64,000 nucleotides of DNA, from contig OY986968.1 of the NCBI GenBank assembly GCA_963920575.1, forward strand, positions 23,194,129-23,258,128, written 5' to 3'. The position numbers and the translations under genes are program-made. Origin of the DNA: Narthecium ossifragum (lineage: Eukaryota > Streptophyta > Magnoliopsida > Dioscoreales > Nartheciaceae). How positions within the stretch are numbered: position 1 is the stretch's first letter; each line of letters begins with the position of its first letter. Under the pieces are notes generated by a model, which had not been told where the DNA came from, searched no databases, and saw only the letters and a list, made by a program, of their open reading frames with translations. Shown piece after piece: positions 12,174-22,238 of this stretch.

Positions 12174-12375
12174 CCAGATGCAGAGATCAGATTCAGGGAT
12201 CAGATGCAGAGATCAGACTCAGGACCAGATGCTGAGATCAGATTCAGGGATCAGATGCAGAGATCAGATTCAGGACCAGATGCTGAGATCAGATTCAGGG
12301 ATCAGATGCAGAGATCAGATTCAGGACCAGATGCAGAGATCATATTCAGAGACCATATGCAGAGGTCAGATCAGC
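12174..12375 (+). repeat. 25/26-bp tandem repeat with 51-bp higher-order unit
   Basis: About 7.5 monomers of the form YCAGATGCAGAGATCAGATT(CAGG..) alternate between 26 bp (ending CAGGGA) and 25 bp (ending CAGGA). The real unit is therefore a 51-bp dimer, which keeps the reading frame. The last monomers diverge (ATCATATTC, CCATATGC). The array lies in the decayed pol region of the retrotransposon. Confidence 0.85.
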
Positions 12376-12384
12376 ACATATACC

Positions 12385-12880
12385 ATATGTGATGAGTATG
12401 TGTGCCACATAGCAGTTCACATGTCAGAGAGGTGATCTGATGGCGTGATGCTTCAGTTTTCATCACTCCGGAACATGATTCCAGGATCACAGACATATTC
12501 CAGTACAGCTCTTAGGAGCCGATGATCACATCGTTGACCTTCAGCACAACATCTCGTAGTATAGACGGGCAGACGTTCAGAGAGGACCATTCAGATCCAT
12601 GGTGACGCGCTTAGAGCACGCGTTATTGATGCAGACGTCAGCCGACGAGAGCACATCCTCATGGCGGAGTCTGCCTACTTTCGCAGTTGACGGCTCAGCA
12701 CCAGCATTGCACCTTTGAGGTAGACAGGTTAGTGCAGATCATGTCAGAGGTGACAGCCGTTAGAGTTCACAGCTGGCAGCAAAGAGTTTGCTTACAGATC
12801 AGATCTATTCACGCACTTGTCAGTGGCGTGTTCTACTGTCACATGTTCGGTGTTGAGGAAGTACAGTCAGTATCCGTACC
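12385..12880 (+). other. Internal region between tandem repeat and pol end, nothing recognised
   Basis: No open frame of note and no recognisable domain. Short words such as CAGATC and ACATGATC recur, suggesting drift from a repetitive ancestor. Confidence 0.35.
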
Positions 12881-12889
12881 ACATGATCA

Positions 12890-13120
12890 GACACGACGAC
12901 ATCATAGTCGAGGAGGACGTCGCCTACATAGAGCAGCTAGTGCAGATTGTGGGTAGACGAGAGCAGATGCTGAGAGGCAGATCGATACCGTTGGTGATGA
13001 TCAGATAGAGGCATGGTAGTGCAGAGAGTTTGACGTGGGGGCGAGAGGATCGCGTGCGTCAGGGGTTTCCCCGACTGTTCACCCCAGCAGGTAGTTTCCC
13101 TTGTGTGGGCGTTCGTGCCA
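12890..13120 (+). pseudogene. Pol C-terminus (chromodomain-like) remnant
   Basis: One frame reads DIIVEEDVAYIEQLVQIVGR, then REQMLRGRSIPLVMIR, a stop, and then TWGREDRVRQGFPRLF. This matches the typical end of chromovirus pol (..EEPV.IL.R..K.LR...I..VKV.W.....EATWE.E..M...YP.LF). The key Trp before HGSAES is replaced by a stop. It supports Tekay/Del ancestry and shows that coding decay reached the end of pol. Confidence 0.65.
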
Positions 13121-13159
13121 CTAGGACTAGTTGATTCTTCTTTTCCGGCCCTACCCTTG

Positions 13160-13194
13160 AATTTCGGGACGAAATTTCTTTAAGGGTAATAGGT
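13160..13194 (+). promoter_or_regulatory. Conserved 3' motif and degenerate polypurine tract
   Basis: TTTCGGGACGAAATTTC at about 13162-13178 is a landmark found just upstream of the polypurine tract in many Tekay/Del elements. The tract itself is short (TTTAAGGGTAATAGG) and ends one or two bases before the 3' LTR. Confidence 0.65.
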
Positions 13195-15896
13195 TGTGAG
13201 GACCCGTACCTCCAACCCGGTCCGACCGCGTTAGGTCGAGGGTCTGGGTTTGTGGTTTGGCTCGGTTGGCCCTGGGATGCGATCGGTTGATCGCATCGCT
13301 GTTTTTGACCCCAGTGGTATTTTGGTAAATATGCTCCCTGGTGGTCAGTTTCACACCCACGTTGCACACACTGACCTTGTTTGTGTTAGTGTTTGCTTAG
13401 AATGGTTAGGTGGACCCGGGATCGGAAGATCCAAGCTTGGGCTTGCGTTTTAGCGCAAGTTTTGCCTTCTTGGCAAAGGGGATCGATCTCCTTGAGAAGA
13501 AGATCGATCTTTCTGTTAAGAAGATCGATCCTCTTTGATAAAAGGATCGATCCTCATATTCCAGCAAGTTAGAGCAGTTGGGCAGTTGTTGGACTCGCGG
13601 AGGGCAGGTGATCTCCTTCGTCCTCCTTTGTCAGGAGAGGTCTTCTCCTTCACCCTCTCCCCCACCTTCCCTGGCCTTCCCCTTCTCTTCTTCTTTCTTC
13701 TCCCTGGCTGCTTCTTCTTCCCGCAAGCAGAGCTTGCTCTGTTTCTCTTTTCGGGCAGCCAGCTTTCTTCTCTCCGTTCTCCCTCCTCCGACCACCATTT
13801 TGGGAGCTTGAAAGCTTGTTGGATTCGTAGCAACGAGAGGAAGACTGCTGGTGTGGTTTGGAACCTTGTTAGTGATCAACTCGCGGGGAATCAACCGAGG
13901 AATGCGCAGTCCGGTAGGTGTTCTACCTACATGCGTTAATTAATGGGTTTAGATAAATCTAGTCGTTAGATCTTGATGAAATTATGTTGTTGAATGCATG
14001 TTGCTTAATTTAGTCTCTGATTTAAGTTTCATGAACTTTGGTTAATATTTCAGTAGGATTTATGCAAGATAAATCTCGGATTTCCGGTTTTCTGCTGTTC
14101 TTGAAGAACAGCCAGCTTGCGGTGAGTTTTTCGGCTTGTACATGCATGATCTTGGATTTTTATGAGAGATAAGAGTTGTAGATCTATGAGTCTACTTTCA
14201 AACCCAATTGATTTCATATTTTTCCGATTTTTCTACGAGTTTTGGTAATTTTTATACGAAACTGTGTCGGAGCAGATTTGCTGATGAATAGTGCCACGGA
14301 TGATCCGTGGATCAACCGTCGCGGTCTCCACGGTCGACCGTGAGGTCTCCAAGGTCGACCGTGAGCCCCGAAAATAGCGAAATAACATCTCACGGTCGAT
14401 CCGTTGATCGACCGTCAACCTTAGATTTTGCACGGTCGATCCGTTGATCGACCGCCAGCCTTGAATAGTGTTTTTAACGGATTTTTGATGTTTTATCATG
14501 TTTGATTCTTGGGATTCATGTGATTGGTATTCCTAGAGATTTCGATGGCTAGCATGTTCTAATTGGTTGTTTTTAGATGATTAATTGTTTGATTTCTCGG
14601 CATGTCTAATTAGATATAAATCATCCTTGTTTAATGAGTAATTAATCACATGCCATGCTTATTTATATGTATATTTAGCTTGTGGTTGAACCAAGGGGGT
14701 TGTGCTCCTTGGGATGTTTAGCTAATTAAATGGCAGAGGGTGTGCTTTATATGTGGTTGATTATTATCTGTGTGGCCGGGGTTGTGCCCCCGTTGTAGAA
14801 ATTGCTTGCTAACAGTCCGTGGGCGCCGTTATAATATTGTATAATTGTAGTTTAAACCTTTATCTGCTTTATGCATGTTTACCCTCCGGCAAGCTTGACG
14901 CTTCGCCTAGCCCGTGTATGTTGTCTTGGCATATTGTTGCATGCTGCTATTCCTGTATCTCTGTGCTTGAGCATTGCATGCATCTGTTTGCATTAGAAGC
15001 ATCAGGCTACGTGGTAGACGATGGTTTCGATCGTTGATCCGGGGTTCTCGGGTAGCCCGGATCTAGCCCTAGGGCCGGGGCTGGGTAGTCAGGATTAGGG
15101 TGTGATTGTCGATCTGAATCTCTGATGATTGAGGATTGCGATAGTCGGCTTGAATCTTTGTTTGAGGTTTAGAGGTCGTGTTGTCTTCCAAGGCCAAGTG
15201 CTAAGGATGCAACCGAGGAGTTCCCGACGTGGTCCCCAGGCAGTGGTATCCCTGCTGGGTAAGGGTTAGAGCCTGCATGTTACTGTTTCCGTGGTCCTCC
15301 TGGTAACATGTTCAGGAGAGAGGTTTCATGACAGGAACCCTTGGGACATCGGTGGGTTATGGGACCCGTGGCATCCTTTAGACTTAGGCTGGAGGACAAC
15401 ACTGTTGTTATTTCCCTTCGTTTGTGAGTGACGTAGAGTAGAACCCTACTGAGCAAGCTTTATTGCTCACTCCTACCTGGGCTGCATCGGCGATGCAGGT
15501 CGATGCAGTCCCTTCTCTTTCAGGTTGTTGCGGTGTTGGAGGCGGTACTCCCCTTGGTGGTGCGTGAGATCGAGGATATCATCAGTTTGTTCTATTCATT
15601 TGATGTACAGCTTTAAATGTATAAATTGTAATTTGAAGGAGATATATATTTGTATTTCAATTTGATGTAAATTTGATCAGAGATTGTTGTACTAGATGAC
15701 TTGAATCATTATTATATCTTTTTAAAGTTAAATTGTATTATGATTTGATGATAGGATAGTTTAAATTAATTGTGAATATTGTAATCATGCACCAGGTTTA
15801 AATTGATGTTTAAAAGGGGAGGCTTTCGCCGTTTGATTTAGAGTTTAGGACCCTCACGTCCCGGCCTGGATGGGTTTTCTGGGTCGGGGCGTGACA
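13195..15896 (+). repeat. 3' LTR of the Tekay-like element
   Basis: Near-identical to the LTR at 6096-8809, with the same palindrome clusters (about 13485-13555 and 14295-14460). The donor-like GTAGGTG is at 13914. One 12-bp deletion in the pyrimidine tract near 13685 separates the two. The element ends GTGACA at 15896, followed by the right GTTCT duplication. Confidence 0.88.
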
Positions 15897-16001
15897 GTTC
15901 TCAACAGGGAATGGGGTGTCCAATGATGGTGGCTGGCTAGGACTCCCAGATGATAGCTGTTTTGAGCATGAATTTCCTTCACCACTGTTGGGTGCCGACA
16001 T
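15897..16001 (-). pseudogene. hAT transposase, displaced N-terminus
   Basis: On the minus strand a start codon at 16001 opens MSAPNSGEGNSCSKQLSS, a Ser-rich leader. It runs in frame into the insertion point and, once the LTR element and one duplication copy are ignored, into the BED-finger segment at 6090. This is the first coding part of the split transposase. No promoter was identified upstream of it on the minus strand. Confidence 0.7.
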
Positions 16002-17383
16002 TGTAACTAAAAACCTACCAAAGAAATCTCTCAGTCGAAGGCTTCAAATCCAGAACAAAACCAAAGAAAACCAATCAGCCACCACTCTATCAAAATCTCT
16101 CTGCCGGAGCTAACAATGAGATTATGAGAAGAAGAAGAGCAAATCAAAATCAAATCAAAGGGAAGCAATACAACATTCAAAAACCAATGATACCCATGAT
16201 CACTTCAGTCCTTATACACCAAGGCCAAAAACCAATCAACAACATCGAATCTCCAGCGGGAGAGGGCGCGGTGAGGAGAAGAACTAAAGCCGGGAAGGGA
16301 GAGGAGAAAGAGAAGAAAGGCGTTGCTAACCTTTGGCCGAAGACGTATCTTCCCGCCGGCAGCCTCGATTAAAACGGTGATGATCTCCTCGCGTTTCCTC
16401 GCGAGAAGCCCGACCAGACGACCACCAATCTGTTGTTTGCCCGTGAGATAGAGAGTTAGATCGACGAAATGGGGGCCTCCGGTGCCGGACAAGAGAGAGA
16501 CAGAGTTAGATAGAGAGTTAGAGTCAGGAGTAGAGGAGTGGACCGAACAACTAGACAAGAAAGAGGGAAAGAGAGGAGAGGAGCAGAAAAATGAGAGGGA
16601 TTGGGGGCCGTAGTGGTGAGAGGGGGTGGTGCCGTGGTGGAGAACTGGAGATCGATGGAAAAGGGGCTGCGGCGATGGGGATCGGGATAGGACTATAGGA
16701 GGAAGGGAGGAGGGCTTGGGGTAAGCTCGATGCCGATGCCGACGCCGTCGTTGGATTTGAGAGGTCGGCGTTGGCGAAGACGCAAGAGGGGGGCGGGGCT
16801 CGAGGGTCTCAGGGTGGAGAGGGAGGGTGGAGCGGCGAGCCTGCGAGGGTGGAAGGGGCGGCGCTCGAGGGTGGAGAGGGAGGGTGGAGCTGCGAGGGTG
16901 GATGGGGAGAGGGGATCGCAATGGATAGAGAGACTGAGGGAGACTGAGGGCGATGGCGAAGAAGCTGAGGGTGGCGGCGAGCCGGCGATGGTGAAGAAGC
17001 TGGAGTAGTGGGAGTCTGCCGTCTGGGACTGGGAGAGGTGATCGCAGGCAGTAGATAGAGAGAGACTGGAGTAGTGGAGTGGAGTGGGTGACAGGGTGAC
17101 TGGGTGAGTGGCAGCGGCAATGGAGAGGTAGGGTTTCAGGTAAAGTTGTGTCTTGTGTGCATATATATGTATAAGGGGTATTTTTGTAATAAAGTGGCGG
17201 GGCGGGGCGGATATGCGGGGCGGGGCGGATATTACCCAATACCATAATCCGCCCCGTACCCGCACGGATTTTAATTTTGTAAACCATACCCGTATCCACG
17301 GGTAAAAAATCTATACCATACCAGTCCCCATCGGTGCGGATCGGCTCGGTTATCCAACGGTGCGGTCAATTTTGCCATCCCTA
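16002..17383 (-). other. hAT 5' non-coding region
   Basis: This is the upstream part of the hAT between its right terminus and the transposase start. About 16760-16920 holds purine-rich minisatellite-like copies of GAGGGTGGAGAGGGAGGGTGGAG. Two GGGGCGGGGCGGATAT motifs near 17195-17235 mirror those at the left end and are probable transposase-binding subterminal repeats. A long minus-strand frame (17299-16205) is rich in Pro/Ser/His and has no recognisable domain; I treat it as compositional. Confidence 0.55.
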
Positions 17384-18750
17384 CCCAAGGTCGATGTCCC
17401 GACCGATCGTCGCCTTGTGTTTTTCCTCATTTTGGTCTCACGGTCGACTGTCGGATCGACCGTGGCCTCACGGTCGACCGTCGCATCGACCGTGAGCCCC
17501 TGAACAATGTTTTCTCCTTAATTGGCTTTTGTTCGTGATAGATACCTAAGCATGTTGGGAAGCATGCACGTTGTTATCACGGGGTTTTTAAGGGATTTTC
17601 ATCGAGATTGAGAATCGAATTGCGTACTTACCTTTTTTGGCAAATTCACGGTTTTACGCGCATTTAAATACTTGATTGGATAGTAGTATAAATGCTTAAT
17701 TGGTTGCCTAGTCGTTAGCTAGCTATGAGTGCTAGCTAATGTGGTATTGTAGAACCTTAGCCCGTTGCCTGCGAGTGCCGAGAGCTATTGTATAACTGTT
17801 GAACCTATAACTAATGTTGTGGCATATAGAGACATTTAGGGTAGATGTTTGTATAGGTTCATGCACTGTATGCATTAGAGGCATTTCAGGTTAGGCGGGC
17901 GATGGGTTGATCGCCGATCCGAGGCTCTCGGGTAGCTCGGATCTAGCCTTAGGACCGCGGCTGGGTAGTAAGGATTAGGGCGTGATTGTATAAGTGAATC
18001 TCATGTTATTGAAGATTTGAGGTAGTTGACTCTGATCATTGCTTTAAGGTTTAGAGGTCGTGTTGTCTTCCCAAGGCTAAGTGCTAAGGATGGATGTCGA
18101 TGCGTTCTCGACGTGGGTCCCCAAGGCATGGGAATCCTGCTTGGGTAAGGGTGATCCTGCATGTTACTGTTTCGTGGCCTTCTGGTAACTTGTTCAGGAG
18201 AGAGGTTTCATAGCATGAGCCCTTGGGACATCGATAGGGGTTGTGGGACCCCGTGGCATTCCTTAGGCTTGAGCGGGGAGACAACACCGTTGTTGTTTTT
18301 CTCCATTCAGTGTGCCGTAGAGTAGAACCCTACTGAGCTTATCGTTCACTCCTACCCGGGCTGTGTTTGCAGGTGCAGGCGCCAGTTCTTCCTCGGTAGA
18401 GCCGGCGGGATCAGCTTTTGGCGGCGCGACTACTTCCAGAGGCGCTTGAGGTTGCTGCAGGACGACTGTTGTACTTTTGATAGATTTTGTAAATTATAAA
18501 CATCTTTCGAGGATTTTTGGATTAATTGTACAATATCTTTCCCTTGGAGGAGTTTGATAAGGAATTTGTATCAGATGTTTAAATAGTACAACTTGATGTA
18601 TTTATAAATTGAATTACAGTTTTATCTCTGGAAGTTAAATTGTTTAAGTTTATCTCCGTTTTCCGCAATGTATCGCGCCAGTTGGATGTGAATAGTGATA
18701 GGAACCCTCACGCGTCGTCCTGGATGGGTTTTCTGGGTCGAGGTGTGACA
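17384..18750 (+). mobile_element. LTR-1, right segment
   Basis: The LTR resumes at the second CCCAAGGT and carries the usual palindromes (GGTCGACTGTCGGATCGACC, about 17450-17500). CTCACTCCTACCCGGGCTG-like sequence near 18345 is followed by an acceptor-like GTTTGCAG ending at 18372. It ends GGGTCGAGGTGTGACA at 18750. No primer-binding site follows, so LTR-1 is either a solo LTR or the 3' LTR of an element extending left of the window. Confidence 0.8.
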
Positions 18751-18890
18751 CACATACTCTCTCTCTCCCCGACCTCTCTCTCTCTCCCCCCCCCCTCCCC
18801 CGACCACTCCGGCTCCTCCCCTCCTGCTCTCTCCTCCCCCCCCTCTCTCCTCCCTCTTCCTCTGTTTCTCCCCTCTCCCTTTCTCTCCTC
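18751..18890. repeat. CT-rich low-complexity tract
   Basis: CTCTCTCC and CCCCTCC runs directly follow LTR-1 and continue as a pyrimidine-rich stretch up to the FAD pseudogene. Proline/serine-rich open frames here are compositional. Confidence 0.7.
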
Positions 18891-18899
18891 CCTCTTCCT

Positions 18900-19595
18900 C
18901 TGTTTCTCTCTTTCTCTCCTCCCTCTTCCTCCGACACCTCCGCCCTGCCTACAACGACCCCCACACCCGCCATCTCCGCCCCGCCCAGCCTTCCTCCTCC
19001 CCACCCCACCATCCTCCTACTCTCTACTACCCATACCCTGCTGCCACACTCCTCCCCTCTCCTCTCCCCGTGCTCTCTCCTCCACATCAATCCCGCCATC
19101 AACATCACCGTCCTCCCAACCAAAAGCCGTCATCATAGGCGCCGGCCTCGCGGGCCTAACGGCGGTTGTCCACCCCCACACCCCCAAAATCCCTTTTGTC
19201 CTCCTAGATTCCTCTGACGCCGTAGGCGGCCGCGTCCGCACCGACCTCGTCGACGGCTTCCTCCTCGACCGCGAGTTCCATACCCTCCTCATCGCCTACC
19301 CGGAGTCCTCCCCCCTCCTCCACTACCTTTCTGTCCAGCTCCTCTCACCAGAGTCTTCTTCGACCTGGATCTCGCCACCTCCTCTCTCCTCTTCGACTTC
19401 GTCTTCCACTGCCTCTCCCTCGGAGACAACACCCTCCCCTCGGCCGGCATCGGCGCCCTGCCCCTCCAGCTCGCCTCCCGACTCCCTTCGCCTCCGCACC
19501 GAGGCCGCCTCGGTCTCCCCCGGCTCCTTCCCAGGAGTTCCGGCACCTTCAATGGGGCCCTCATGTCCGGCAGGAAGGTTGCAGAGGCTAAGTAA
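18900..19595 (+). pseudogene. FAD-dependent amine-oxidase/desaturase-like pseudogene
   Basis: The translation contains the FAD-binding Rossmann start KAVIIGAGLAGLTA, followed by LLDSSDAVGGRVRTDLVDGF, the hallmark of the amine oxidase / phytoene desaturase-like family in plants. A frame change near 19340 is needed to reach FDLDLATSSLLFDFVF and SLGDNTLPSAGIGALPLQLA. The C-terminal NGALMSGRKVAEAK then stop (19593-19595) is the usual family end. About half of a normal protein of more than 450 residues is missing: the central substrate domain has been deleted, and the two ends lie side by side. The Pro/Ser-rich sequence before the GAGLAG motif could be a decayed transit peptide. It is non-functional. 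Confidence 0.75.
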
Positions 19596-19735
19596 CGAAT
19601 TTCTCACATAAGTAAGGAATTCATAAGATAAGTAAGGAATTTCTCGCATAAGTAAGGAATTCATAGGTTAAGGAATTCCTCGCATAAGTAAGGAATTCAT
19701 AAGCTAAGTAAAGAATTCCTCGCATAAATAAGAAA
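19588..19735. repeat. Tandem repeat of AAGTAAGGAATT units
   Basis: About eight imperfect copies of an ~18-bp unit alternate CGCATAAGTAAGGAATTC with ATAAG(A/C)TAAGTAAGGAAT. The array begins immediately at the stop codon of the FAD pseudogene. Confidence 0.8.
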
Positions 19736-20203
19736 TCATATCCAACTCGTCTTAAACACTAAATTTAAGTCCACTAAAACTCGCTCCCAACATTAGATGT
19801 TCTCAGCCATCCACAGTAGTCGGCAACCATTCTCCTGCCTACCATTGAACTCATTTCCATCTCCATCTCCAGCTTTCAATAGTACTCTCTCTCTCTCTCT
19901 CTTTCTCTTAAAAATGAAGGAATTCGTATAAAAAATGGAATACCTCTACTCACTCCTTCCAAAGTAATGCCGGAAGTCATACGAGAGAAGAAGATGGACG
20001 ATGTCACATTTTAATATAGAGAGATATATCTCTCCTTTATCTCTCTTCTATTTGTGTCAGGTGGGATTAAATAACGAGAGAGAGTTGATAAGGGGTATCT
20101 TGGTCCAGAATTTATGGATTTGACATGTTTTGTAAAGAAACACAAAAGTGTTCATCGATTGATAAATCAAAAGACAAGTGGATTTAAAAAGAAAATTTCT
20201 CAA
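19736..20203. other. No gene; CT microsatellite and AT-rich sequence
   Basis: Contains a (CT)n run at about 19885-19905 and AT-rich sequence with short inverted words (GAGAGATATATCTCTC). Nothing coding was recognised. Confidence 0.5.
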
Positions 20204-20965
20204 AAAAAGGAGATATTTTGGACAATAAATCTGATATAGTGTTTCTAAAAATAATGGTGAAAATGTATTACTTGCAAATATTGGCATAATTTTGAGATAT
20301 TTTGGACAATAAATCTTGAGGAGTTTGGTGAGATAATGAATATTGTTACTACAAGAACAGTAAAATTAAATGTGATAGCAGTGGTTGGTCTGCCAATTGA
20401 ATTCCAATTACGTACTTGTTCTGTTGTACACCAAGTCTAGATGAGGAGCCCCACCTTCGTTTTACGCCAGGTATTTCCATGGAAATGGAAGCTTTCAAAG
20501 TCAACGGTGGTGATCAACATCAGGGCAAGACTTGAGTTAGTTGAGTGGCCACGCTATTGGCCAATTGGATCATACTTATTTTGTAATGATAGGTACCGGA
20601 TCATACTTATCTGCCATGACAGGTACATTGGACAAAATCAAGTTGCTGGTCTTCCATGGCAAAAGGACTCCTTTTTTTCCTTTTAATAGTTTGAGTATGT
20701 AACATGTCCCAATCAACCCATTAATTTAGAGCAGTACTTTGCCCGGGCTTGTCGCCGGATATGGAGGGCTCCGTCGGTCCAACGTTCAGGATCTGTGCTA
20801 GTTGACAGCCTGAATCAGGACCTTTTATGCGGCTCTGTTTGGATGCCCGGTCTTCGGACTGATCACATCACAGGAAAAAAAAAAAAAAAAAAAACAATAC
20901 AGCTGGTGGTGGGTCTGACATTCACAAAGGATCAGCTACTTTTGGTATCACTAGACTCGGTGCCT
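20204..20965. repeat. Segmental duplication A, copy 1
   Basis: About 20204-20760 is highly similar, in the same orientation, to 33025-33600. Shared landmarks are GAGATATTTTGGACAATAAA, TTCCATGGAAATGGAAGC and CAAAGTCAACGGTGGTGATC. About 20885-20965 matches 35268-35350 (ACAGCTGGTGGTGGGTCTGA). Within the unit, AGATATTTTGGACAATAAAT occurs twice about 86 bp apart in both copies. In copy 2 about 1.6 kb of other DNA separates the two matching blocks. Confidence 0.85.
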
Positions 20966-21880
20966 CTTCTTTTTTATTTCTTTTCTTTTTTTGATGAGAT
21001 CAGCTCATAGATTAGATTTACAGAAAAAGGACAGTACTGATAGCTACAAGCATGTCTTGAAAAAATTCGATCCCATGTCGTAGGACCAGGCAGTATTCGT
21101 GTCTGCCCTACGACACGATCGAGCAACACCACGGCTCTTGTGTTGAACAATCTAGCTATGTAGAGGAACAAGACAGAGTCAAAGAGAAAAGTGTGAAGCC
21201 AAATTTCCTTTGCCATCTTCTCCAAGTCTGGAGGCCAACCCCTCAAACCATTGAGGATATGAACAGCAGTTAGCGAATCAGTCTCGATGATTAGCCTTTT
21301 GAACCCAAATAACTTAGCTCTCTTCATTGCCTCTAAGATAGCCTCCATTTCGCCTTCTAGCACCGAGTTCGCCAAAATCGGTTTGGCCCGAGCCTAAGCC
21401 TCCTTACCATCAGGTAAGAGACCTAACATGCCTAATGTTGCACTTCTTGAAGAGAGGTCGACGGAGACATCAGTTTGGATCACATGTGTGCCACCTATTT
21501 GTTCCTGGATGACTGAATTGGAGGCTTTATGTGAATCTTGACATATCCATTCCTTCACCAATCATCTACTTATCCTGCAAGCGACGGCATCCATAGAATC
21601 CCCCTGCTTGCCAAAAACGATGCTATTGCAATGCTTCCATATTAGCCAAAAACCATATCCCAAGTAGGTCTTCATCCTCTTAGAACCATTAGATAGGAGG
21701 GACTTGAAGATGTCATCTGGGTTCTAGGGAGGGAATATGAGGTTCTCTTTGTCAACAATCAATGAGAATACCTTGAAGGCAAATTGACATCCAAACAAGG
21801 CATGGTCGACGGTTTCGGGCTCTCTACCACATCTTGGACACTCCCTTTGTGAAGTCAAACGCAACCTTCATAGCTTACTT
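20966..21880 (-). mobile_element. LINE (non-LTR) 3' fragment with RNase H domain
   Basis: The minus strand encodes EGEMEAILEAMKRAKLFGFK, then LIIETDSLTAVHILNG, the RNase H fold typical at the end of plant L1-like ORF2. Upstream (21400-21860) in broken frames is the Cys/His region that precedes it. A T-rich run at about 20967-20993 is the poly(A) tail on the minus strand. The element is 5'-truncated and separates duplication A from the SUMO-E2 fragment. Several stops make it dead. Confidence 0.75.
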
Positions 21881-22238
21881 TGCCCGGGAAAGGTAAAAAG
21901 CCAGATATGATCACTGTCCATACTACCAGCCTAGAAGAAATGAACTACCTGGAACCACTGCTCTGAAGGTGTCTTGTACTTTTGATCTTTAGCTTTTCCT
22001 CAGAAAAAATACATAGGAATATAGATAGATGAATGTTGTTATTGTTATCCTCATAGGATAGACAAGGAAATCATGGATGATGAGCATGATCATCCTGGGA
22101 TTATATTTGACAAAGAATGGGGTTTGCATACCCTAGCCCGAAAGGCTAGGGTTTCGGGCTAGGGTAACAGGTCGTGTGGACTCCCCGTGTGAAGGACTAA
22201 TTTTCACAGTGTCACTGTTATTTCCCAGTGACGTAACT
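21881..22238 (+). pseudogene. SUMO-E2-like gene fragment, copy 1
   Basis: This piece is strongly similar to 49715-50075. It encodes GKGKKPDMITVH and, after an intron-like gap with the shared GAATGTTGTTATTGTTATCCTCA, IDKEIMDDEHDHPGIIF and DKEWGLHTLARKA. It then acquires a 14-bp-scale duplication (GGCTAGGGTTTCGGGCTAGGG), stops, and is cut by a copia LTR at 22239. It is a truncated duplicate of the downstream gene. Confidence 0.7.

Larger units (their letters stand above)
6096..15896 (+). mobile_element. Complete Tekay/Del-like LTR retrotransposon, non-autonomous
   Basis: Two long LTRs (6096-8809, 2714 bp; 13195-15896, 2702 bp) flank a 4.4-kb internal region. Both LTRs run from TGTGAG to GTGACA, and the element has a perfect 5-bp duplication, GTTCT. 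By eye the LTRs differ at about 25-30 positions plus one 12-bp indel in the pyrimidine tract, which accounts exactly for the length difference, so the insertion is recent. The inside carries only broken Ty3-type reverse transcriptase and a pol C-terminal end, with no long open frame. Movement must have relied on proteins from elsewhere. The Tekay/Del assignment rests on the 3' motif TTTCGGGACGAAATTTC and the LTR termini. Confidence 0.9.
3453..17383 (-). mobile_element. hAT-superfamily DNA transposon, interrupted
   Basis: The left terminus TAGTGATGGCAA (3453) and the inverted right terminus TTGCCATCCCTA (ending 17383) match at 11 of 12 positions. They are flanked by a perfect 8-bp duplication, CCCAAGGT (3445-3452 and 17384-17391), as expected for hAT. 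Subterminal GGGGCGGAT/ATCCGCCCC motifs repeat near both ends. A BED-finger transposase runs on the minus strand between them. A 9.8-kb LTR retrotransposon (6096-15896) sits inside, so the original hAT was about 4.1 kb. The transposase has an in-frame stop and lacks the C-terminal dimerisation domain, so this copy is not autonomous. Confidence 0.9.

Noticed and set aside
12174..12375. CRISPR-like array of regular repeats
   Set aside because: Units are contiguous, without unique spacers, and lie inside a plant retrotransposon; this is a minisatellite.
16205..17299. 364-codon minus-strand frame in the hAT 5' region
   Set aside because: It runs through subterminal repeats and purine-rich minisatellite, is dominated by Pro/Ser/His, and lacks any domain.
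18640..19128. Long N-terminal extension of the FAD protein starting in LTR-1
   Set aside because: It begins in LTR sequence and crosses a CT-rich tract; the real gene start is lost.
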